The position numbers and the translations under genes are program-made. Positions 1 through 9,721 of a stretch of 54,661 nucleotides of DNA are shown here, one piece after another. The notes under the pieces were generated by a model. It was not told the origin of the DNA and made no database searches. It saw nothing but the letters and a program-made list of their open reading frames with translations. Source of the stretch: Pirellulales bacterium (GTDB taxonomy: Bacteria; Planctomycetota; Planctomycetia; Pirellulales; JAICIG01). The first letter of the stretch is position 1, and each line of letters opens with the position of its first letter. The DNA lies in NCBI GenBank assembly GCA_035533075.1, contig DATLUO010000242.1:1-54661 (forward strand), given 5' to 3'.

Positions 1-48
1 AGCTCTATGCCGCGCGCCGCGGCACATCGCCGACCGGCGGGTAGCTGC

Positions 49-1854
49 TTAGAAGAACACCTGCGTGCGGAACCAGAACAAGTTGTTGTGCCCGGTGGTG
101 CTGGTCGTGGTCAGCAATACCGGCCGGTTGTAGCCCGCATATTGCCAGTCGAAGGTCAGCTTGACGTAGTGGTTCCAGTACCAGTTGAAACCGAGGTCGG
201 TCACGTTGGCGTTGTTGGCCGAGGTGGTCGGATCGGCCAAGGGCACGCCGAAGGCGGCGCTGGAGAACACGTTGTCGCTGAGGTGGATGTTGGCGAAGCG
301 GGCAAAGAGCTCCACCGCGCCCAGCCGGCCTTTTTCCGACCCCTCGCCGCGGACGTGGCTGACTTCCCCCATCGGCCGGCGCGGCTCAAGCAGTTCCACG
401 CGGCGCGTGATTTCCTCACCGGTGAGAAAGTAAAACATGGCCACGGAGTATCCGGTCGACCGCACGCGCGTGTGGATCGGGCTGCCGAATCCGGCGAACT
501 CGTCGGTGCCCAGGTGAATGTTCTCGCGGCTGGGAATGCTGCCCGTGGCGATCGAGTAATCCTGATAGCCGCCCTGATACCCGGCGACGCAGCCAAAGCT
601 TTTGAAGTAATAGGCCAGGTCGCCCGACCATTGCATGCGGATGCCGTTTTCGAAGGCGGCGGGGTTGAAGCGAAAAAAAGTGGGCGAGAGATTGGCGGCG
701 GCCGCCGACGCGCTCTGATCGTTCGCCGTGCGCAGCGAAAACGGCTGGGCCGGGTTGCGCTCGTTGCCGAAATTGAACGAGCCGCCCATGTTCAGTTGTT
801 CCAGAAAGCCGATCTTACTCTTCAAAAACGGCTTTGTGTTCATGAACCAGAACAGGTCCTTGCCGCTGTTGAAATCCTGAAACGACCGCCGCGGGCCGTT
901 GAACAGCCCCAGGGCGTATTCGAACCGCTTCGCGAGGAGCTGGCCGTGAAACATGCCGCCGATCTCGCGGTTGGGCGCCAGGTTCGTGACGTACACCGAC
1001 CGCTCCGGTGCGATCAGGTCGTTTTCCGAGACCTTGATGTATTCGTAGGTATAAGGCGTCTTCATGCGGCCAATGCGAAACTGGAGTTTCTCCTTGTCGA
1101 TTTGCTCGAAGCTGATGTCGGCAAAGGCGTCCAAGAGATCGAGCGGCCCGTAACCGCGGTTGATGACCGTGTAAAAATTGACGTGCTCCGAGACATGGCC
1201 CATGAAATACCAGCGTTGCCGCGGGATGAAGAAGTTGTCGTGCAGCGGATCGCCGGTGGGGTTGAACATCCGGGCATCGACCTGCGTCAGGTTGTGGAAC
1301 GTCAACTCGAAATAGTCGTCGTCGGTCTTCCAGCTAAGACCGTCGCCGAACCGCGTGCTGACCTTGCGCCGCACGGCCTCCATGTCGGGGCGATATTCTT
1401 CGGCGCCCTCTTCGGCCGCGGGGACGAGTTCTTCCGGCTGACCGACGGTTCCCAGGCTGCGGCGGGGCCGCACCGGTCCCTGCAGGGTCGGCCCGCGCAA
1501 CCCTTCTTCACCCAGCGTCCCCGGCCCGCCTTCGCGCGGCGGCCCGATCGTGCCCAGCGCCGAACCTGGCCGCCGCGGCTGGAAGGTCAGGCGTTGGATC
1601 GACTCGCCCAGCGGGTCGTTCGCCACCGCCGGCTTGGGCGCCGCCGGCGCGAAAGGCCGCACCTGCGGGAACCTGAAAGTATGGTTGGGACCGATCTCGT
1701 CGCTCGGAGGGTCCGCGGCCTGCTCGTCTGCCGCTTGCACTTCGCCAGCCTTTGAATCGGCCCTGGCAAACGACAGTTGCGCGGCCGCTTCCCGGCCTTG
1801 GCCAAGAACGAAGCCCAGCAGGGCGATGCCCAGCGGAGATCGAAGAAGTGACAT
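49..1854 (-). CDS. OprP-like outer-membrane porin, paralogue A
   Basis: Predicted 601-residue outer-membrane beta-barrel of the phosphate-selective porin O/P type, which would let small anions or other solutes into the periplasm. An N-terminal signal peptide ends near residue 25 (EAAAQ). A Pro/Gly-rich segment of about 150 residues follows and contains TFRFPQVRPF. The barrel part carries PRQRWYF, YTVINRGYG, LLDAFAD and DLIAPERSVYVTN, all of which recur in the porins at 26041 and 29956. The chain ends in Val-Phe-Phe, as expected for recognition by the BAM assembly machine. It is divergent from the efflux cluster, with a 452-bp gap between them. The substrate cannot be told from sequence. The fold and family assignment is firm from the paralogue pattern; the name OprP-like is from memory of the family. 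Confidence 0.85.
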   Translation of the reverse strand: MSLLRSPLGIALLGFVLGQGREAAAQLSFARADSKAGEVQAADEQAADPPSDEIGPNHTFRFPQVRPFAPAAPKPAVANDPLGESIQRLTFQPRRPGSALGTIGPPREGGPGTLGEEGLRGPTLQGPVRPRRSLGTVGQPEELVPAAEEGAEEYRPDMEAVRRKVSTRFGDGLSWKTDDDYFELTFHNLTQVDARMFNPTGDPLHDNFFIPRQRWYFMGHVSEHVNFYTVINRGYGPLDLLDAFADISFEQIDKEKLQFRIGRMKTPYTYEYIKVSENDLIAPERSVYVTNLAPNREIGGMFHGQLLAKRFEYALGLFNGPRRSFQDFNSGKDLFWFMNTKPFLKSKIGFLEQLNMGGSFNFGNERNPAQPFSLRTANDQSASAAAANLSPTFFRFNPAAFENGIRMQWSGDLAYYFKSFGCVAGYQGGYQDYSIATGSIPSRENIHLGTDEFAGFGSPIHTRVRSTGYSVAMFYFLTGEEITRRVELLEPRRPMGEVSHVRGEGSEKGRLGAVELFARFANIHLSDNVFSSAAFGVPLADPTTSANNANVTDLGFNWYWNHYVKLTFDWQYAGYNRPVLLTTTSTTGHNNLFWFRTQVFF

Positions 1855-2306
1855 AGCTCAGGCGCAGAACCACGCCGCAAGGGAAGGGGCGCGGTTTATA
1901 GCACACATCGTCGCCGCCCCGCAAGAGAGAACAACCGCCGCATGCGGCATATAATGCACGCGGTGGCCGTTGCGACGAGTCGTGGTGGCGCTTGCCTAAT
2001 CTCGTGGCATGAGACGCAACGCGCGTTGGCGGCAGGCGGACATCCTCTTTCCGCAAGTGAAAAGTTTTTTGCGCCTCGCATCGCGGGTGTGGGCGGCAGC
2101 GGCCGCGCGGCGGCACCCTACGAAATTGTCATCCTGGCCGCATCCACTTTCGCCCATTAGACTTGCCGCGACTGCAAACCCTCGCGAGCGGCGCGGGCGC
2201 CGAGCGCCGCCGACCGCGGTACACCATCTGCCTGTCCGTACCGCCGGCCATCGTTGTCACGGAGGCCGACAGCAGTCACGGCTGACATATTCCTGACGGA
2301 ACAGTA
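1855..2306. other. divergent intergenic region between porin A and the RND operon
   Basis: About 450 bp without a convincing gene. It must hold the promoters for porin A (minus) and RND permease 1 (plus). A TATAAT lies at 1950-1955 on the plus strand but is 350 bp from the permease start and has no good -35 partner. No clear operator or terminator was seen. Confidence 0.6.
1895..1924 (-). promoter_or_regulatory. possible sigma-70-type promoter for porin A
   Basis: On the minus strand TTGCGG (1919-1924) and TATAAA (1895-1900) are 18 bp apart, and the -10 box lies about 40 bp before the porin A start. Spacing and position fit; the -35 box is a poor match. This is inference only. Confidence 0.3.
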
Positions 2307-5300
2307 ATGAATCCAATTGTCTTTGCGATGCGGCACCCGATCACGACCATGATGCTGGTCGTGGCGCTGATCAGCGGCGGGGGGCTGGCTTATAGCCGCA
2401 TGCGGGTCGATATCTTTCCCTCGCTCAATGTGCCCAAGATTTACGTCTTCCTCGATTACATCGGCATGAGCCCCGATCAAGTCGAGGGATTCATCGTCAA
2501 CCAGCTCGAACTTTACTTCCAGTACGTCGACGGCATCCAAGACATCAACACGCGGAACATCCAGCAGGTTGCCTTGTGCGAGCTGTCGTTCTTCCCCGGC
2601 ACCGACATGGGCCAGGCCATGGCGCAAGTGGTCGCCATGTCCGACCGGGCCATGTCGTGGATGCCCAAGGGAACGCTGCCGCCCATGATCATGCGCATGG
2701 ACTCCGGCAGCGTGCCGGTCGGCTACCTGGTGTTCGAGAGCGACAAGACGTCGTTGGGAGCCATGGGCGACCTGGCGCAAAACGTCATTCGGCCGCTGGT
2801 GCAGAAATATGTGCCCGGCACGGTCGCCATCTCGCCCTTCGGCCCCAACATGCGGTCGATCGTGGTCACCGTCGATCCGCAGAAGCTGCTGGCCTACAAC
2901 CTCAAGCCGCAGCAGGTGATCGAGGCGGTGGCCACCGGCAACACGATCATTCCGGCCGGAAATATCTACACCAAAGACTCGATGCCGCTGGTCAGCAACA
3001 ATGCGACCGTCGTCGACATCCAACGCCTGGGCGACATACCGCTCAAGATCGGCCGGAACGTCTATCTGCGCGACGTGGCCAGCATCACGGACGATACCGA
3101 CATCACCTACGGTTATGCGCTGGTCAACGGCCGCAAGTCGGTGTACCTGCCGATCATCAAGAAAGACACCGGATCGACCCTCACCGTTGTGGCCGACGTC
3201 CGCAAGTCGATGGACTTGTTCCGCAATGCCATCCGTCCCGACATGTATCCGGAGGTCAAGCTCAGCTTCGAGTTCGACGAGTCGCCGACCGTGGTGGCGG
3301 CGGTCGAGAGCGTGGCCACCGAAGGACTCATCGGCGCCTGCCTGACCGGCCTGATGATCATGCTCTTTCTCGGCGACGTGCGGAGCGTGATCGTCGTCGT
3401 CTCGAACATCCCACTGGCTCTGCTCGGCTCGCTGTTCGGCCTCTGGCTGACGGGCAACACCATCAACATCATGTCGCTGGGCGGACTGGCGCTGGCCATC
3501 GGCATTCTCGTCGACGAGGCGACGGTGGAGGTGGAGAACGTCCACGCGCAGATGGCCAAGACGTCGAAGGTGGCCTCGGCGGTGCTGCACGGCAACCTGA
3601 TTACGGCCGTGCCCCGGCTCTTGGCCTTGCTCTGCATTCTGTCGGTGTTCATCCCGGCCTTCATCATGGAAGACCCGCTCCGCTCGCTGTTCATGCCGCT
3701 GACGCTGGGCGTGGGCTTCGCCATGATCTCGTCGTACCTGCTGTCCAGCACCTTCGTGCCGATCATGTGCGTCAGCCTGCTCAAGCACACGGGGCACGGG
3801 CATGGCGAGGAGAAACTCGGCCTGTTCGGCCATCTTCTGAAAGCCTACAAGAAAATTGTGAGTGGGTTCGTGCATGCCCGGTGGATCGTGGTGCCGGCCT
3901 ACCTCGCCGGGTGTGTCGCGATCATCGGCGTGCTGGGTGTGCAGGTTGGCACCGAGCTGTTTCCGCAGGTCGATTCGGGACAGTTCGTGCTGCGGTTTCG
4001 CCCGCCACCCGGCTCGAACTTCGAGTTGACGCGGCAGATGGCGGTGAAGTGCCTGGAGGAGATCGAGCGGGAGGCGAAGCCGGAAAACATCGACATTTCG
4101 ATGGGCTTCGTGGGCCAAGTGGCCCCCAACTTCGGCATCGATAACATGGTGCTCTTCATGCGCGGTCCCGACGACGGCCAGTTGCGCGTGGCGCTCGGCG
4201 AAGCGAGCAGCATCAAGCTGGCTGAGTTTCGCGAGCGGCTGCGCACGGTGCTGCCGGAACGGGTCGTTCCCTGGCTGGCGACGCGCCTGGAGCAGGGTGG
4301 TTTGTCCAAGGCCGAAGCCGAGCGGCAGGCCGGTCTGGCGACCTTTGGCTTCCAACCGGGTGATATCGTGACCAACGTCATGAGCTTCGGCTCGCAGACG
4401 CCGATCGCCGTGCGGCTGGTAGGCACCGATCTCAAGCTGGTCCGCCAGCACGCCGAAAAGATCGCAGCGGAGATGAAAAACATTCCCTACCTGCGCGACG
4501 TGGGATTCGAGCAGCAGCTCGACTACCCGTCGGTCGAGGTAACCATCGATCGCGAAAAGGCGGGCCTCAGCGGGGCCAAAGTCGACGACGTGGCGCGCGC
4601 CCTGGTGATGGCGACGTCGTCGACCCGCTTTACCAATCTCAATTACTGGGTCGACGTGAAGACCGGCTTCGACTACCTGGTGCAGATTCAGGTGCCGCCG
4701 TTGCGGATGGAAAAGCCCGAAGACGTCGAGGTCTTGCCGTTGGAATCGGTCAATCCGCTGGTGAACCTGATGGTCCGCGACGTGGCCGCCGTCAAGAAGG
4801 GCGTGCGGCCCGGCGAGCTCGATCGCGACATGTCGCAGCGCTACCTGACCCTGACGGCCAACGTCGAAGGTGAGGACATGGGCCGGGCCTCGCGGCAGGT
4901 GCAAGCCGCGATCGACGCCGCCGGCAGCCCGCCCCAAGGCGTTCGCGTCGAGCTGATGGGCCAGTTGCCGCCCATGCTGGCGATGTTCAAGGCGCTGAGC
5001 ATCGGGCTGGCGGTCGCCGTGTTTGTGATCGTCGTGCTCTTGACGGCGTATTTCCAGTCGCCGCGATTGGCCCTGGTTTCCATCGGTGCCGTGCCCGGCG
5101 TGCTGGCGGGCATCGCCACCATCCTCTATTGCACGAATACCTCGCTGAACATAGAGTCGTTCATGGGATCGATCATGTGCCTGGGCGTCTCGGTGTCGAA
5201 TTCGGTGATGCTCGTGACATTTATGAGCGACCATTGGAAGGGCGGATCGCCCGCGGTCGAGGCGGCCATCGTGGGGGCCGGCGAGCGGCTGCGGCCCATT

Positions 5301-5813
5301 CTCATGACGGCCTGCGCGATGACGGTGGGTATGGTGCCCATGGCGCTGGCCCTGGAGCGCGGCAGCCAGATGCAGGCGCCGCTGGGCCTGGCGGTGATCG
5401 GCGGGCTGGTGATGTCGACCTTTGCCACCCTGCTGGTGCTGCCGTCGGTGTTCGCGATGGTCATCGGCGGGAAGGTCGCCCGTTCGCCGTCGATGTACCC
5501 CGACGATCCCGAAAGCCTCTACTACGATCCGCACGCCTTCGACACCGACCGCGCATCGGGCCATGGCGATTCCGGCCACGGCGCCGACCGCTCTCGGACT
5601 GGGCCCGCCGGTCAGACCGGGCCGGTAGAAACTGCCGTCGATCGCCGCTTCGACAAGGTGTTGGCTTTCCCTTGGGATCCTACGGCCGTCAGCAGCGACC
5701 CGTTCGTCACCCATCACACCCAAGAAGAAATGCTCGACACCCTGGGCTTTGACGCCAAGGACGTGCCGCCCGACGAACGGGTGCGAGATGAGGAGAATCC
5801 GCCGCGAAGATAA
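2307..5813 (+). CDS. RND efflux permease 1 (AcrB/HAE-type)
   Basis: Inner-membrane pump subunit of 1168 residues that would use an ion gradient to drive export through an adaptor and an outer-membrane channel. It has the usual layout: TM1 at the N-terminus, a large porter domain (about 35-330), TM2-6, a second porter domain and TM7-12 ending near residue 1060. A hydrophilic, Asp-rich tail of about 100 residues follows. In TM4 the AcrB Asp-Asp pair reads Asp403-Glu404 (ILVDEATV). In TM10 the position of AcrB Lys940 is Ser964 (GVSVSNSVML). TM11 keeps RLRPILMTACAM. The start ATG follows ACGGAACAGTA. Adaptor 1 begins about 110 bp downstream. It is very similar to the permease at 9722, apart from the C-terminal tail, which indicates duplication. 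The substrate is unknown. Confidence 0.93.
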   Translation: MNPIVFAMRHPITTMMLVVALISGGGLAYSRMRVDIFPSLNVPKIYVFLDYIGMSPDQVEGFIVNQLELYFQYVDGIQDINTRNIQQVALCELSFFPGTDMGQAMAQVVAMSDRAMSWMPKGTLPPMIMRMDSGSVPVGYLVFESDKTSLGAMGDLAQNVIRPLVQKYVPGTVAISPFGPNMRSIVVTVDPQKLLAYNLKPQQVIEAVATGNTIIPAGNIYTKDSMPLVSNNATVVDIQRLGDIPLKIGRNVYLRDVASITDDTDITYGYALVNGRKSVYLPIIKKDTGSTLTVVADVRKSMDLFRNAIRPDMYPEVKLSFEFDESPTVVAAVESVATEGLIGACLTGLMIMLFLGDVRSVIVVVSNIPLALLGSLFGLWLTGNTINIMSLGGLALAIGILVDEATVEVENVHAQMAKTSKVASAVLHGNLITAVPRLLALLCILSVFIPAFIMEDPLRSLFMPLTLGVGFAMISSYLLSSTFVPIMCVSLLKHTGHGHGEEKLGLFGHLLKAYKKIVSGFVHARWIVVPAYLAGCVAIIGVLGVQVGTELFPQVDSGQFVLRFRPPPGSNFELTRQMAVKCLEEIEREAKPENIDISMGFVGQVAPNFGIDNMVLFMRGPDDGQLRVALGEASSIKLAEFRERLRTVLPERVVPWLATRLEQGGLSKAEAERQAGLATFGFQPGDIVTNVMSFGSQTPIAVRLVGTDLKLVRQHAEKIAAEMKNIPYLRDVGFEQQLDYPSVEVTIDREKAGLSGAKVDDVARALVMATSSTRFTNLNYWVDVKTGFDYLVQIQVPPLRMEKPEDVEVLPLESVNPLVNLMVRDVAAVKKGVRPGELDRDMSQRYLTLTANVEGEDMGRASRQVQAAIDAAGSPPQGVRVELMGQLPPMLAMFKALSIGLAVAVFVIVVLLTAYFQSPRLALVSIGAVPGVLAGIATILYCTNTSLNIESFMGSIMCLGVSVSNSVMLVTFMSDHWKGGSPAVEAAIVGAGERLRPILMTACAMTVGMVPMALALERGSQMQAPLGLAVIGGLVMSTFATLLVLPSVFAMVIGGKVARSPSMYPDDPESLYYDPHAFDTDRASGHGDSGHGADRSRTGPAGQTGPVETAVDRRFDKVLAFPWDPTAVSSDPFVTHHTQEEMLDTLGFDAKDVPPDERVRDEENPPRR

Positions 5814-5921
5814 AGCGATGCGGTGGCGGGCGCACCGCCGCCCAAGAGCAAGCTGAATAACGTACTACACTTTTTGCATGGGAGATTGTTGATGTACTGG
5901 CCCTTTCGTTGGAGATCGCTT

Positions 5922-7532
5922 ATGCGACGTGGCATCTTGCCCGCGGTTTTGCCTCGTTCCGCTCACGGGCGGTGGCTGGTGTTGGGGCTGCTGGCCGCGC
6001 TGCTGGCGCCCGGTTGCGGCCGGCAACAGAAAACCGAAGTCGCACGAGCTCCGCGGCCCCTGACGGTCCAGGTCCGGCGGCCCGAAACTCGGGATATCGT
6101 GCGGTCCGTCGGGCAGCCGAGCTTTGTCGAAAGCTACGAGCGCACCAGCATCTACCCCAAGCTGAGCGCCTATATCAAAAAGTGGCACGTCGACATCGGC
6201 GACAAGGTGACGAAAAACCAGGTGCTCGCCGACCTGTTCGTGCCGGAGGTCGAGGAAGATTGCCAGACCAAGTACGAGGCCCTCGAGCTGGCCGAAGAAC
6301 GCGTGAAGCTGGCCGATGAGAAGGTGAAAGTGGCCGATGCGAACGTGCTGGTGGCCGCGGCGCACCTCGACGCGGCCAAGAAGATTCTCGATCAGTACGA
6401 GGCCCAAGTCGCCCGCTGGGACGCCGAAGTGAAGCGCCTCACGCGCGAGACGAAGCTGGGCCACGTCGATGCGCGGGTGCTGGGTGAATCCGACAGCCAG
6501 CTTAAATCGAGCATCGGCGCTCGCGACGCGGCCTTGGCCGAGATCGAGAGGTCCGAGGCAGACCTGAAGTCGAAGACGGCCACCTTTGACGAAGACGAAG
6601 TGGGCGTCGAAGTCGCTCGGGCGGCGGTCGAAGTCGCCAGGCATGACTACCTACGGGTGAAGTCGCTGGTCGATTGGTACCTCAAGCTGTACGCGCCGTT
6701 CGACGGCGTGATTGTCGCGCGCAATGCGAACACCTGGGACTTTGTGCTGCCCGCCACGGGCGACCCCACCGCCGACCATCAGCGCGATCCTGACCTTTCG
6801 CCGGGCGGCAAGGCCGCACCCATCTATGTGGTCGACCGCACCGACGTGGTCCGCGTGTTTGTCGACATTCCCGAGCATGAGGCCAACTTTGTCCACGTCG
6901 GGTCGAAGGCGACCGTGCTCGCCAAGGCGTTCCGCGATCAGCCCGTGGTGGCCACCGTGACCCGCACCAGTTGGGCGCTGAACGTCAAGAGCCGCACGTT
7001 GCGGGCCGAGATCGACCTGCCCAATCGAGGCAGCACGATTCCCGACGACCTGCCGGCGAGCACTCGCGAGGCCCTGACCCACGTCAAGATGCCTGGCACC
7101 GATACCGAAATGTTGCCCGGCATGTACGCCTACGGCAAGGTCATGATCGAGCGCCCGAAAGTGCGGGCGCTGCCGGTGGCCGCCCTGATGCACAGCGGCG
7201 ACCAGACGTTTTGCTGGAGCTACCAGGACGGCACGGCGGTGCGGACCGAGGTCACGACCGGCGTCAGCGACGGCGAGTGGATCGAAGTCACTAACCGCCG
7301 CCGCCGGCCGCCGGCCGAGGCCGGCCTACGCAAAGTCCGCCTCGGCGCGCCGACCGAAGTCGCCCAAGAGTTGCCAACGGCCTTCGACGAGGAGGCCGAC
7401 TGGGTGCCGTTCGACGGCTCGGAGCAGGTGATTGTGGGCGACCTGTCGATTCTCACCGATGGCGCGCCCGTGCAGATGGCCCCGGCGGCAAGGGGTGGCG
7501 AGATCGCCCATGCCAGCCCCAACGGAATTTAA
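5922..7532 (+). CDS. RND periplasmic adaptor 1 (membrane fusion lipoprotein)
   Basis: HlyD/AcrA-type adaptor of 536 residues that would link an RND permease to a TolC channel. The lipobox LLAPGC places the lipidated Cys at residue 32. A lipoyl/barrel half follows (IYPKLSAYIKKWHVDIGD), then a long charged alpha-hairpin (about 105-245) and the second half (LYAPFDGVIVARNANTWDF). A beta-barrel segment and a membrane-proximal domain follow. The C-terminus holds DWVPFDGSEQVIVGDL, shared with the other two adaptors here. I chose ATG 5922 because GGAG lies 7 bp upstream and the signal peptide starts there. ATG 5892 also has a GGAG 7 bp upstream and would add 10 residues. Adaptor 2 starts 26 bp after its stop, so they are probably co-transcribed. 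Confidence 0.92.
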   Translation: MRRGILPAVLPRSAHGRWLVLGLLAALLAPGCGRQQKTEVARAPRPLTVQVRRPETRDIVRSVGQPSFVESYERTSIYPKLSAYIKKWHVDIGDKVTKNQVLADLFVPEVEEDCQTKYEALELAEERVKLADEKVKVADANVLVAAAHLDAAKKILDQYEAQVARWDAEVKRLTRETKLGHVDARVLGESDSQLKSSIGARDAALAEIERSEADLKSKTATFDEDEVGVEVARAAVEVARHDYLRVKSLVDWYLKLYAPFDGVIVARNANTWDFVLPATGDPTADHQRDPDLSPGGKAAPIYVVDRTDVVRVFVDIPEHEANFVHVGSKATVLAKAFRDQPVVATVTRTSWALNVKSRTLRAEIDLPNRGSTIPDDLPASTREALTHVKMPGTDTEMLPGMYAYGKVMIERPKVRALPVAALMHSGDQTFCWSYQDGTAVRTEVTTGVSDGEWIEVTNRRRRPPAEAGLRKVRLGAPTEVAQELPTAFDEEADWVPFDGSEQVIVGDLSILTDGAPVQMAPAARGGEIAHASPNGI

Positions 7533-7558
7533 CGCAGACCCCAACAGAAAGATTGCTC

Positions 7559-9190
7559 ATGAACGACTCTTTTATTCATAGATCGGTTCTTCGTGCCGCA
7601 CACGCCCTGGGGCCGGCGTTGGGCCTGCTGGCCGCACTGGCGGCGCCGGGTTGCGGTCACCAGCACAAGGCCGAAGTCAAAAGCGTTTCGGATCCCCCCG
7701 CCGTTCAGGTGATGCGGCCCGAGACTCGGGATATCGTCCGCATCGTCGGGCAGCCGAGCTTCGTCGAAGCTTACGAACGCACCTCGATCTACCCCAAGCT
7801 GACGGCCTATATCCAAAAGTGGAACGTCGATATCGGCGACAAAGTGACGAGAGACCAGGTGCTCGCCGACCTGTTCGTGCCCGAGATCGTGGAGGACTGG
7901 AAGCAAAAGGGCGCGACCGTCGAATACGATAAGAAGCGGGTCAAGCTGGCCGAGAAAACGCTGCTGGTGGCCAAGGCCGATGTGGAAGTGGCGATGGCGC
8001 TCGTCAAAGCCGCCAAGGCCACCTGGGCGCAATACACGTCGGAGGCGGTCCGCTGGGAATCGGAGGTCAAGCGGCTCAGGGCCGAGGTCGGACGCGGCGT
8101 GGTCGATCCCCAAGTGCTGCTCGAATCGGAGAACCGGCTGCGCGGGTGCGTCGCCGCGCGCCAGGCGGCCGAGGCCGACATCGTCAAGGCCGAGTCCGAA
8201 CTGCAATCGAAAAGGGCCACGGTCGGTCAAGACGAAGTCGCCGTCAGGGTCGCCCAGGCCGACGTGGAAGTGGCCGACAGCGACTATAAACGGCTGGGGG
8301 CCTGGGCGGATTGTGGGCCGGGTCAAAAGCCCTACATCAAGCTCTATTCGCCGTTCAACGGCGTGATCGTGGCCCGCAATGCCAATACCTGGGACTTTGT
8401 CTTGCCTGCCACGGGCGACCCCTCCGCCGACGAGCACGCTCCCTACCAATCGCCCAGCGGCCAGGGCAGCCCCATCTACGTGGTCGACCGCACCGACGTG
8501 GTCCGCATCTTTGTCGACATTCCCGAACACGACGCCAATTTCGTCGACGTCGGCTCGAAGGCGAGCGTGCTCATCAAGGCCTTCCGCGAGCAACCGATCT
8601 TGGGCACGGTCACGCGCACGAGTTGGGCGCTCAACGTCAACAGCCGTACGTTACGCGCCGAGATCGATCTGCCCAACACCGGCAGCCCCATTCCCGACGA
8701 CCTGCCCCAGGTCGTGCGGGATGCCCTGACCCGCGTCAAACTGCCCGACACCGACAGCCAGATCCTGCCCGGCATGTACGCCTACGGCAAGGTGATTATC
8801 GAGCGACCCAAAGTCCGTGCGCTGCCGGTGGCCGCGTTGGCCTACGCGGGCGAAAAAACCTTCTGCTGGATCCACGAGAACGGCAAGGCGGTGCGGATCG
8901 AAGTGCAAACGGGCGTGAAGGACGGCAAGGGCAAGTGGGTTGAGGTCATCAACCGCCGGCGCAGGACGGCCGCGGAAACCGGCATCCACAACGCCAGCTT
9001 CAACGCGCCGGCCGAAGTCACGCAGAACCAACGTCCGGCGATGCACGATGACGCCGACTGGCTGCCCTTCGACGGATCGGAGCAGGTGATCTTGGGCGAC
9101 CTGTCGGTCCTCACCGACGGCGAGCCCGTCCACGTCGTTGCGGGGAGCGGCGAAAGCAAAGCAGCCGGCGCCGACCCGCACGGGATATAG
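7559..9190 (+). CDS. RND periplasmic adaptor 2 (membrane fusion lipoprotein)
   Basis: Second full-length adaptor, 543 residues, paralogous to adaptor 1 along its whole length. Signal peptide and lipobox LAAPGC put the lipid-modified Cys at residue 32. The coiled-coil hairpin is at about 105-250, and the lipoyl and barrel blocks match adaptor 1 (LYSPFNGVIVARNANTWDF). The C-terminal DWLPFDGSEQVILGDL motif is kept. I chose ATG 7559; a TTG two codons earlier is possible. It lies between the two permeases, separated from permease 2 by 531 bp, so it could serve either pump. Two adaptors next to one permease may mean hetero-oligomeric adaptor rings; that is inference. Confidence 0.92.
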   Translation: MNDSFIHRSVLRAAHALGPALGLLAALAAPGCGHQHKAEVKSVSDPPAVQVMRPETRDIVRIVGQPSFVEAYERTSIYPKLTAYIQKWNVDIGDKVTRDQVLADLFVPEIVEDWKQKGATVEYDKKRVKLAEKTLLVAKADVEVAMALVKAAKATWAQYTSEAVRWESEVKRLRAEVGRGVVDPQVLLESENRLRGCVAARQAAEADIVKAESELQSKRATVGQDEVAVRVAQADVEVADSDYKRLGAWADCGPGQKPYIKLYSPFNGVIVARNANTWDFVLPATGDPSADEHAPYQSPSGQGSPIYVVDRTDVVRIFVDIPEHDANFVDVGSKASVLIKAFREQPILGTVTRTSWALNVNSRTLRAEIDLPNTGSPIPDDLPQVVRDALTRVKLPDTDSQILPGMYAYGKVIIERPKVRALPVAALAYAGEKTFCWIHENGKAVRIEVQTGVKDGKGKWVEVINRRRRTAAETGIHNASFNAPAEVTQNQRPAMHDDADWLPFDGSEQVILGDLSVLTDGEPVHVVAGSGESKAAGADPHGI

Positions 9191-9721
9191 CGGCGTGACT
9201 TCACCGGTTCAATGCTCTCGGGACAGCATGGCGTCTCCGTGGCGTCAAGCGGTGCCCCGGTTCGACGCGCCGGGGCATCGCTTCGCTTCTTGGCAAAACG
9301 TCTCGCATGGGTCACGTGAAGTAGGGAGCTGGCGGCTTAAGCACGTGCCAACGATCCATGCGGCACGCCAGTTGCTTGCCCTTCTCTTCGCAGCAGTGTG
9401 GCGACCGTCAGCGAGGACTTCTGGATCGCTGTACAGTGACAGTCATGTCTTGTTCTCATTGGCGGCGGCGACGCAAGGCTAGGCGTCGTAACATCTTCGA
9501 CGGACGAGCAGACCGAGGCACCAGGCGGGGCAAAAGTACCGGGATGGCTCACCGTGCGCATCAAAGGCAGCTTCCACGTGGACAGAAACTTCTTTCCAGC
9601 ACGGACAGGAAGTTTCCTTCCACTGCGCGGTACAGTGGCCCTTGCGCCGTACAGCGGCCCTCCCGCCTGGCTTTTTTCGGGCGTAGTTTTTTACGGCAGT
9701 AGCGTTCCACAGGAGTAAGCC
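9191..9721. other. intergenic region upstream of RND permease 2
   Basis: No gene is supported in these 531 bp. Near the 3' end there is an inverted repeat CCACTG (9620-9625) / CAGTGG (9633-9638) and two direct copies of GTACAGYGGCCC (9630-9641 and 9649-9660). A related GTACAGTG is at 9431-9438. These could be operators for a separate permease 2 promoter. The permease ribosome binding site AGGAG is near 9711. Confidence 0.5.
9620..9660 (+). promoter_or_regulatory. possible operator repeats upstream of RND permease 2
   Basis: CCACTG and CAGTGG form a 6-bp inverted repeat with a 7-bp centre. The second arm overlaps one of two direct copies of GTACAGYGGCCC spaced 19 bp start to start, roughly two helical turns. 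The cluster ends about 60 bp before the permease ATG. The regulator is not known; the reading as an operator is inference. Confidence 0.3.

Noticed and set aside
7..1755. Long plus-strand open frame opposite porin A
   Set aside because: Composition typical of an antisense shadow. The minus strand has a signal peptide, barrel motifs and a terminal Phe.
2157..5723. Very long open frame antisense to RND permease 1, and a similar one (9479-11743) antisense to permease 2
   Set aside because: The products are His/Arg/Asp-rich with no fold, as expected for the reverse strand of GC-rich coding DNA. The sense frames are clear RND proteins.
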